DNA from: Streptomyces sp. GESEQ-35
Lineage (GTDB): Bacteria > Actinomycetota > Actinomycetes > Streptomycetales > Streptomycetaceae
DNA length: 64,000 nt
Reading direction: 5' to 3'
NCBI RefSeq assembly: GCF_017948485.1
Contig: NZ_JAFFSX010000022.1
Coordinates: 124,001 to 188,000 of the forward strand
The notes beneath the pieces are model-generated. The model made no database searches. It worked only from the letters and a program-made list of their open reading frames with translations, and had not been told where the DNA came from. This document shows, piece after piece, positions 59,830-64,000 of the stretch (its first letter is position 1; the number at the start of each line of letters is the position of its first letter). A program made the position numbers and the translations under genes.

Positions 59830-60792
59830 TCAGGTGTGGTGGCGGTAATCCCGGGGTGGCATTCCGTACGTCCGCCGGAAGACCCGGCTGAACGCCGCCG
59901 GGTCGGTGAAGCCCCAACGGGCCGCCACCGTCTGGATGGGGCGGGCGCGCAGGCGTGGGTCGGTGAGATCGCGGCGGCAGCGCTCCAGACGGCGTTGGCG
60001 GATCCAGGCGGCCGGTGTCGCACCCTCATCGGCGAACAGCTGGTGCAGATGCCGTACCGAAATGTCGTGCGCGGCCGCGACGCCCGCCGGAGACAGCGCC
60101 GGGTCGCCGAGGTTCTGGTCGATGAAGTCCCGGATCCGCGTGTGCAGGGCGCGCCTGCGGGCCTCCGGGGTCAGCGCGTCCTCGGCGTCCAGACAGTCAC
60201 CGATCACGGACGCGAGCAGGTCCGTGGTCACGGTGGCCAGCGTCGGCACATCGGCCTCGGTGAACTCGTCGGCACGGGTCGCGAGATCGGCCAGCCAGCG
60301 GTACAGCACACCGCCCATACCCCGGTCGAGCGGGATCGGCTGGGCCAGCAGCCGCCGCACCGTCCGAGGCGGCAACGGCAGCACCGCACGCGGCATCGAG
60401 ACGGTCACCGTCGACACGGTGTCCGGCGACATGCAGTGCCAGGACTCGTACGGCAGGCTGCTGTCGATGAAGGTGAGATCCCCGGCGGTGAACGCCCGGT
60501 CATGCCCGTCCTGCGCGACGACGCCCTTGCCGTGGAACTGGCAGTTGATCAGGTAGACCTCGGGATCGGCGCGCCGGATCAGCCGTGGTGTGCGTACGGA
60601 CACCAGATGCGCGAACGCCACCGAGGAGATCTGCACATCACCGAGCGGCAGCACCCGCGTCGTGGCGCGGAAGTCGTCCCGGCAGTCGGTGCGCAGCAGA
60701 TGGGGCATGTACGTGCGCGCGCTGATGTCCTGCCACAGGTCCCACCGCTCGGCGGCCGCCACGACCTCGGTGGTGAACTCCTGGACCAGCAT
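59830..60792 (-). CDS. AraC-family regulator with cupin-like ligand domain
   Basis: 320 residues from ATG 60790-60792 (14 codons shorter than an alternative ATG at 60834). The N-terminal AraC-binding-like domain includes VYLINCQFHGKGVVAQDG and DLTFIDSSLPYESWHC. The C-terminal double helix-turn-helix has LSPAGVAAAHDISVRHLHQL and VAARWGFTDPAAFSRVFRRT, then YGMPPRDYR. It lies between a sugar operon and the ribose locus; target genes are unknown. Confidence 0.92.
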   Translation of the reverse strand: MLVQEFTTEVVAAAERWDLWQDISARTYMPHLLRTDCRDDFRATTRVLPLGDVQISSVAFAHLVSVRTPRLIRRADPEVYLINCQFHGKGVVAQDGHDRAFTAGDLTFIDSSLPYESWHCMSPDTVSTVTVSMPRAVLPLPPRTVRRLLAQPIPLDRGMGGVLYRWLADLATRADEFTEADVPTLATVTTDLLASVIGDCLDAEDALTPEARRRALHTRIRDFIDQNLGDPALSPAGVAAAHDISVRHLHQLFADEGATPAAWIRQRRLERCRRDLTDPRLRARPIQTVAARWGFTDPAAFSRVFRRTYGMPPRDYRHHT

Positions 60793-60881
60793 CGGCGTAC
60801 CCCCATCCCGCACCGCACGGCAACCTCTGGCCATGGTAAGGACCCGGCGCTCGGCAGGGTCGAAAAAAATCCGGAGAGACC

Positions 60882-60909
60882 GTACAACCCTTCCGGCACT
60901 CCGCGGGTC
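60882..60909 (+). promoter_or_regulatory. Predicted ECF-type promoter of a small transcript
   Basis: GTACAACC, 16 nt, then GGTCG. This copies the arrangement found at 29231-29261 before a secreted hydrolase. No protein gene lies downstream on this strand. Confidence 0.35.
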
Positions 60910-60914
60910 GTACT

Positions 60915-61016
60915 TGGCATCAGGACTTCTGGAGGGGGATCTGGGGGGATCGCGGGGGTTCTGATGCGGAGGGGAAAACGCGAGGGGGCTCGGTCGGTGG
61001 ACCGAGCCCTCTCGAT
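60915..61016 (+). ncRNA. Candidate small RNA between the AraC gene and rbsD
   Basis: A predicted ECF-like promoter at 60882-60909 and an intrinsic hairpin at 60981-61014 frame about 100 nt with no convincing coding sequence (a 25-codon frame from ATG 60964 lacks family or compositional support). Evidence is positional only. Confidence 0.25.
60981..61014. terminator. Bidirectional hairpin terminator after rbsD
   Basis: A 15-bp stem with one G-U pair and a GGTG loop: CGAGGGGGCTCGGTC and GACCGAGCCCTCTCG. On the minus strand it is followed by a run of four T, so it should end the rbs transcript; on the plus strand ATTT follows. Confidence 0.85.
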
Positions 61017-61043
61017 TTCGTGCAGATTCGTTCAGAGCAGTGG

Positions 61044-61433
61044 CTAGAAGAAGACTCCGCACCTCAGCAGCACATTGGCGTACGGCTGTGCTTCCCCGGT
61101 CCGTACGACCAGACGCGCGTGCGCCGACAGCTCCTTGAGCTTCTCGTGGGAGACGAGGTCCAGCTCGGGGAAGCTTCCGTCCAGCAGCGCCGAAGCCGCC
61201 GGATTGGCCTCCCGTACCTCCGTCGCGGCCGTCGCGCCCTCGACGACCAGCTCGGTCAGCAGACCGTCCAGCACCTCGGCGAACGACGGCACCCCGGCCC
61301 GGAACGCCAGGTCCACAACCCGGGGCCCGTCCGGAATCGGCATACCGGCGTCGCACACCAGCACCCCGTCCCCGTGCCCGAGCTCGGCCAGCGCACCGGA
61401 GAGATGACGGTTGAGGATGCCCGCACGCTTCAC
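61044..61433 (-). CDS. rbsD: D-ribose pyranase RbsD
   Basis: 129 residues of the RbsD/FucU family. MKRAGILNRHLSGALAELGH with the catalytic His, VLVCDAGMPIPDGP, and C-terminal VRTGEAQPYANVLLRCGV are diagnostic. It interconverts pyran and furan forms of ribose for RbsK. Overlaps rbsK by 4 nt. Confidence 0.96.
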   Translation of the reverse strand: MKRAGILNRHLSGALAELGHGDGVLVCDAGMPIPDGPRVVDLAFRAGVPSFAEVLDGLLTELVVEGATAATEVREANPAASALLDGSFPELDLVSHEKLKELSAHARLVVRTGEAQPYANVLLRCGVFF

Positions 61434-62332
61434 AGCGCGTCGACCTCCTCGGCCGTCGGGAAGGATTCCTGTGCGCCGGGCTTCGTGACGGCCGCCGCCC
61501 CGACGCGGGACGCGTACGCCGCCGCCTCGGTGAGGGACGCGCCCGCGCCCAGCTTCCAGGCCAGCGCCGCGGTGAACGCATCGCCGGCGCCCGTCGTGTC
61601 CACGGCGTCCACCTTCACGGAGGGGACGCGGGTCATCGCACTCCGGTCCGCCACCAGCGCGCCCTCCGCGCCCAGCGTCACGACCACCGACCGCGGGCCC
61701 TTCGCGAGCAGGATCCGTGCCCAGTCCTCCGGTGTGTCCCCTACGGCGGCCTCGCCCAGGATCACCTTCGCCTCGTGCTCGTTCACGATCAGCGGGTCGC
61801 AGGCCGCGAGGACCTCCGACGGGAGCGGGCGCGGCGGCGACGGATTCAGTACGAAGCGGCTGCCGTCCGCCAGGTTCCGTACCACCTCCACGACCGTCTC
61901 CAGCGGAATCTCCAGCTGTGTCGAGACCACCCGGGAGGCCTGGAAGAGGCTGGCCGCGATCCGCACGTCCGGCGGTGTCAGGCGGGCGTTGGCGCCGGGG
62001 GAGACCACGATGCTGTTGTCCCCGGACGGGTCGACCGTGATCAGCGCGACCCCGGTCGGCGCGCCGCCGACCAGGACGCCCACCGTGTCGACCCCGGCCG
62101 CCTGCTGCGAGTCGAGCAGCAGCCGGCCGTGCGCGTCGTCGCCGACCCGGGCCAGCAGGACCGTACGGGCCCCGAGACGGGCGGCCGCGAACGCCTGGTT
62201 CGCGCCCTTGCCGCCGGGGTGGACGGTCAGGTCGGAGCCGAGCACCGTCTCCCCGGCGCCGGGCCGCCGCTCGACGCCGATCACCAGGTCGGCGTTGGCG
62301 GATCCCACGACCAGGAGGTCGTAGTCGTACAT
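61430..62332 (-). CDS. rbsK: Ribokinase RbsK
   Basis: 300 residues of the PfkB carbohydrate kinase family. VVGSANADLVIGVERRPGAG, GGKGANQAFAAARLGA (PfkB signature 1) and DTTGAGDAFTAALAWKLG (signature 2 with catalytic Asp) are present. Phosphorylates D-ribose to ribose-5-phosphate. It is 58 nt downstream of the transporter gene. Confidence 0.96.
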   Translation of the reverse strand: MYDYDLLVVGSANADLVIGVERRPGAGETVLGSDLTVHPGGKGANQAFAAARLGARTVLLARVGDDAHGRLLLDSQQAAGVDTVGVLVGGAPTGVALITVDPSGDNSIVVSPGANARLTPPDVRIAASLFQASRVVSTQLEIPLETVVEVVRNLADGSRFVLNPSPPRPLPSEVLAACDPLIVNEHEAKVILGEAAVGDTPEDWARILLAKGPRSVVVTLGAEGALVADRSAMTRVPSVKVDAVDTTGAGDAFTAALAWKLGAGASLTEAAAYASRVGAAAVTKPGAQESFPTAEEVDAL

Positions 62333-62390
62333 GAGATGTATCCCCGATTCAGTCCGTTGAGGTCGGTCAGCTCTGGTCGGTCGAGGTGGG

Positions 62391-64000
62391 TCAGCCGCCG
62401 AAGCCGGCCACGTTCTCCTTCGTGACCACCTTCACCGGCACCTTCACCGTCTTGCTGACGTTCTTTCCTTCGGCCGCCCGGACGGCGTTGTCCACGGCGA
62501 TCTTCCCGAGCTCCTTGGGCTGCTGAGCCACGGACGCGTACAGGGTGCCCGCCTCGACCGCCTTCAGACCGTCCGGAGTGCCGTCGAAACCGACGACCTG
62601 GACCGACTTCCCGGCCTTCGAACCCAGCGCCTTGAGCGCCCCGAGCGCCATCTCGTCGTTCTCGGCGAAGACACCGTTGATATCGGGGTGCGCCTGGAGC
62701 AGGTTCGTCATCACGTCCAGGCCCTTGGTGCGGTCGAAGTCCGCGGGCTGCTTGGCGACGACCTTGATGCCCGGGTACTCCTTCAGTCCGGCGGCGAAGC
62801 CCGCGCCGCGCTCACGGCTCGCGGACGTACCGGCCTGGCCCTGAAGGATCACGATCGTGCCCTGGCCGCCCAGCTTCTCGGCGAGCGCCTCGGCGCCCAG
62901 CTTGCCGCCCGCGATGTTGTCGGAGGCGACCAGCGCGGCCGTATCCGCGTTGTTGACGCCGCGGTCGACGCCGACGACGGGGATGTCGGCCGTGTTGGCG
63001 GCCTGCACCGACGGGCCTGCCGCGTCCGAGTCCACCGGGTTGACGATGATCGAGCCGAGGCCCTCGCTGGTGAAGTTCTGGAGTTGGTTGGCCTGCTGCG
63101 AGGCGTCGTTCTGCGCGTCGGTCACGGTCAGGTCGACGCCCAGCTTCTTCGCCTCCTCCTGCGCACCGGCCCGGATCTGCACGAAGAACGGGTTGTTGAG
63201 CGTCGACAGCGACAGGCCGATCTTCTGCTGAGCCGTGCTTGAAGAGCCGCCGTGCAGCAGCGAGGTGGCGCCGACCACGGCGGCCGCGACCACCGCGGCG
63301 AGGACGTACGTCACCGCCTGCTTGCCCTTGTTGCCGCCCCCGCCGGTCGTCACCGGAGTCGCCCCGGCCTTGCGGCGCACGGTGTCCAGCAGCACTGCCA
63401 GCGCGATCACCACACCGATGACGACCTGCTGCCAGAAGGCCGACACGGACAGCAGGTTGAGGCCGTTGCGCAGCACCGCCAGGATCAGCGCGCCGATCAG
63501 GGTGCCGGACGCCTTGCCGGTACCGCCGGCGAGGGAGGCGCCACCGATGACGACCGCCGCGATGGCGTCGAGCTCGTAGCCCTGCGCGGCCTGCGGCTGC
63601 GCGGAGGACAGCCGCGAGGCGAGCACGATGCCCGCGGCCGCCGCGAACAGCCCGGAGAAGGCGTAGATCGCGAGCTTCTGCTTCTTCACCCGCAGACCCG
63701 ACAGCCGGGCCGCTTCCTCGTTGCCGCCGATCGCGTACATGGAGCGGCCGATGTACGTCCGGCCCAGCACGAAGGCCGTGATGAGCCCCATGACGATCAT
63801 GACCAGGACGGGCACCGGCAGCCAGCCGCCCAGCGTGTCCCCGAGGTGCGAGACCGAGTCGGGGAAGGCGATCGGGGAGCCCTGCGAGATCACCAGGGAC
63901 AGACCGCGGGCCACGGACAGCATGGCGAGCGTCGCGATGAACGGCGGGAGCTTGCCGTACGAGATCAGAAAGCCGTTGACCAGGCCGCACGCGATACCGG
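62391..64000 (-). CDS. Ribose ABC transporter, permease fused to substrate-binding protein (RbsC-RbsB), N-terminus outside window
   Basis: At least 536 residues; the frame continues past the right edge. The N-terminal part is RbsC-type permease with PPFIATLAMLSVARGLSLVI, GRSMYAIGGNEEAARLSGL and VIGGASLAGGTGKASGTLIG. After about 40 residues of linker comes another membrane segment (AVTYVLAAVVAAAVVGATS), then a complete periplasmic ribose-binding domain (KIGLSLSTLNNPFFVQIRAG to VTKENVAGFGG). The extra helix places the binding domain outside the cell, tethered to its own channel. An ATPase gene (rbsA) is expected beyond the window. Confidence 0.94.
   Translation of the reverse strand, partial: GIACGLVNGFLISYGKLPPFIATLAMLSVARGLSLVISQGSPIAFPDSVSHLGDTLGGWLPVPVLVMIVMGLITAFVLGRTYIGRSMYAIGGNEEAARLSGLRVKKQKLAIYAFSGLFAAAAGIVLASRLSSAQPQAAQGYELDAIAAVVIGGASLAGGTGKASGTLIGALILAVLRNGLNLLSVSAFWQQVVIGVVIALAVLLDTVRRKAGATPVTTGGGGNKGKQAVTYVLAAVVAAAVVGATSLLHGGSSSTAQQKIGLSLSTLNNPFFVQIRAGAQEEAKKLGVDLTVTDAQNDASQQANQLQNFTSEGLGSIIVNPVDSDAAGPSVQAANTADIPVVGVDRGVNNADTAALVASDNIAGGKLGAEALAEKLGGQGTIVILQGQAGTSASRERGAGFAAGLKEYPGIKVVAKQPADFDRTKGLDVMTNLLQAHPDINGVFAENDEMALGALKALGSKAGKSVQVVGFDGTPDGLKAVEAGTLYASVAQQPKELGKIAVDNAVRAAEGKNVSKTVKVPVKVVTKENVAGFGG

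Noticed and set aside
60964..61040. Small peptide gene inside the candidate small RNA
   Set aside because: The 25-codon frame runs through the terminator hairpin and has no properly placed ribosome site or recognisable features.

Overview
The window is high-GC actinobacterial chromosome, almost certainly from a Streptomyces. The grounds are codon use, many GTG/TTG starts, ATGA/GTGA translational coupling, a conservon (cvnABCD), DmdR-type iron boxes and a complete desferrioxamine cluster. From memory, the gene order resembles the region around the des locus of S. coelicolor. No rRNA, tRNA, prophage, CRISPR array or classical specialised-metabolite cluster beyond desferrioxamine was seen.

Layout. 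1-7.9 kb: the 3' end of a GH20 hexosaminidase, then on the minus strand desD-desC-desB-desA, a siderophore-interacting reductase and a ferrioxamine-binding lipoprotein. desA and the lipoprotein gene each have an iron box. 7.9-14.2 kb: a leucine/isovalerate-type catabolic operon (acyl-CoA dehydrogenase, HMG-CoA lyase, biotin-dependent acyl-CoA carboxylase alpha and beta) facing a leaderless TetR gene. 14.4-18.5 kb: a second acyl-CoA dehydrogenase, TesB thioesterase, CDF cation transporter and a phosphatase-like protein. 18.5-24.7 kb: an unusual PucR regulator facing a Na+/solute symporter, a ureohydrolase and a ThDP decarboxylase-like enzyme, probably a guanidino-compound (2-ketoarginine/4-guanidinobutyrate) module. 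24.7-37 kb: secreted nuclease, GT39-type glycosyltransferase, DMT exporter, beta-lactamase-like hydrolase, phytase-like protein, a giant fused ABC exporter, a small secreted protein and an S37 tripeptidyl aminopeptidase. 37-41 kb: cvnABCD. 41-48.6 kb: lipoprotein, GH3 enzyme, an EPSP-synthase paralogue, GNAT, RBBP9-like hydrolase, sugar-phosphate isomerase-like protein and a MarR-GNAT fusion. 48.8-50.4 kb: an IS200/IS605-type element with a broken tnpB. 50.4-54.9 kb: TetR plus a three-subunit periplasmic (Pao/Yag-type) molybdenum aldehyde oxidoreductase. 55.1-59.6 kb: LacI regulator facing an oxidoreductase-DUF993-isomerase operon. 59.8-64 kb: AraC regulator and a ribose locus (rbsD, rbsK and a fused RbsC-RbsB protein that runs off the window).

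Most interesting points. (1) The IS element sits between a predicted TetR operator and the tetR gene whose product probably binds it; two better copies of the operator lie before the aldehyde oxidoreductase operon. (2) The tnpB gene carries a short palindromic in-frame stretch with a stop codon inside its zinc ribbon. (3) The PucR gene has absorbed both eight 12-residue repeats and a copy of a dispersed intergenic repeat in frame. (4) A possible unannotated small RNA lies between the AraC gene and rbsD. (5) The guanidino-compound cluster and the LacI-linked DUF993 operon are candidate catabolic systems of unproven chemistry.
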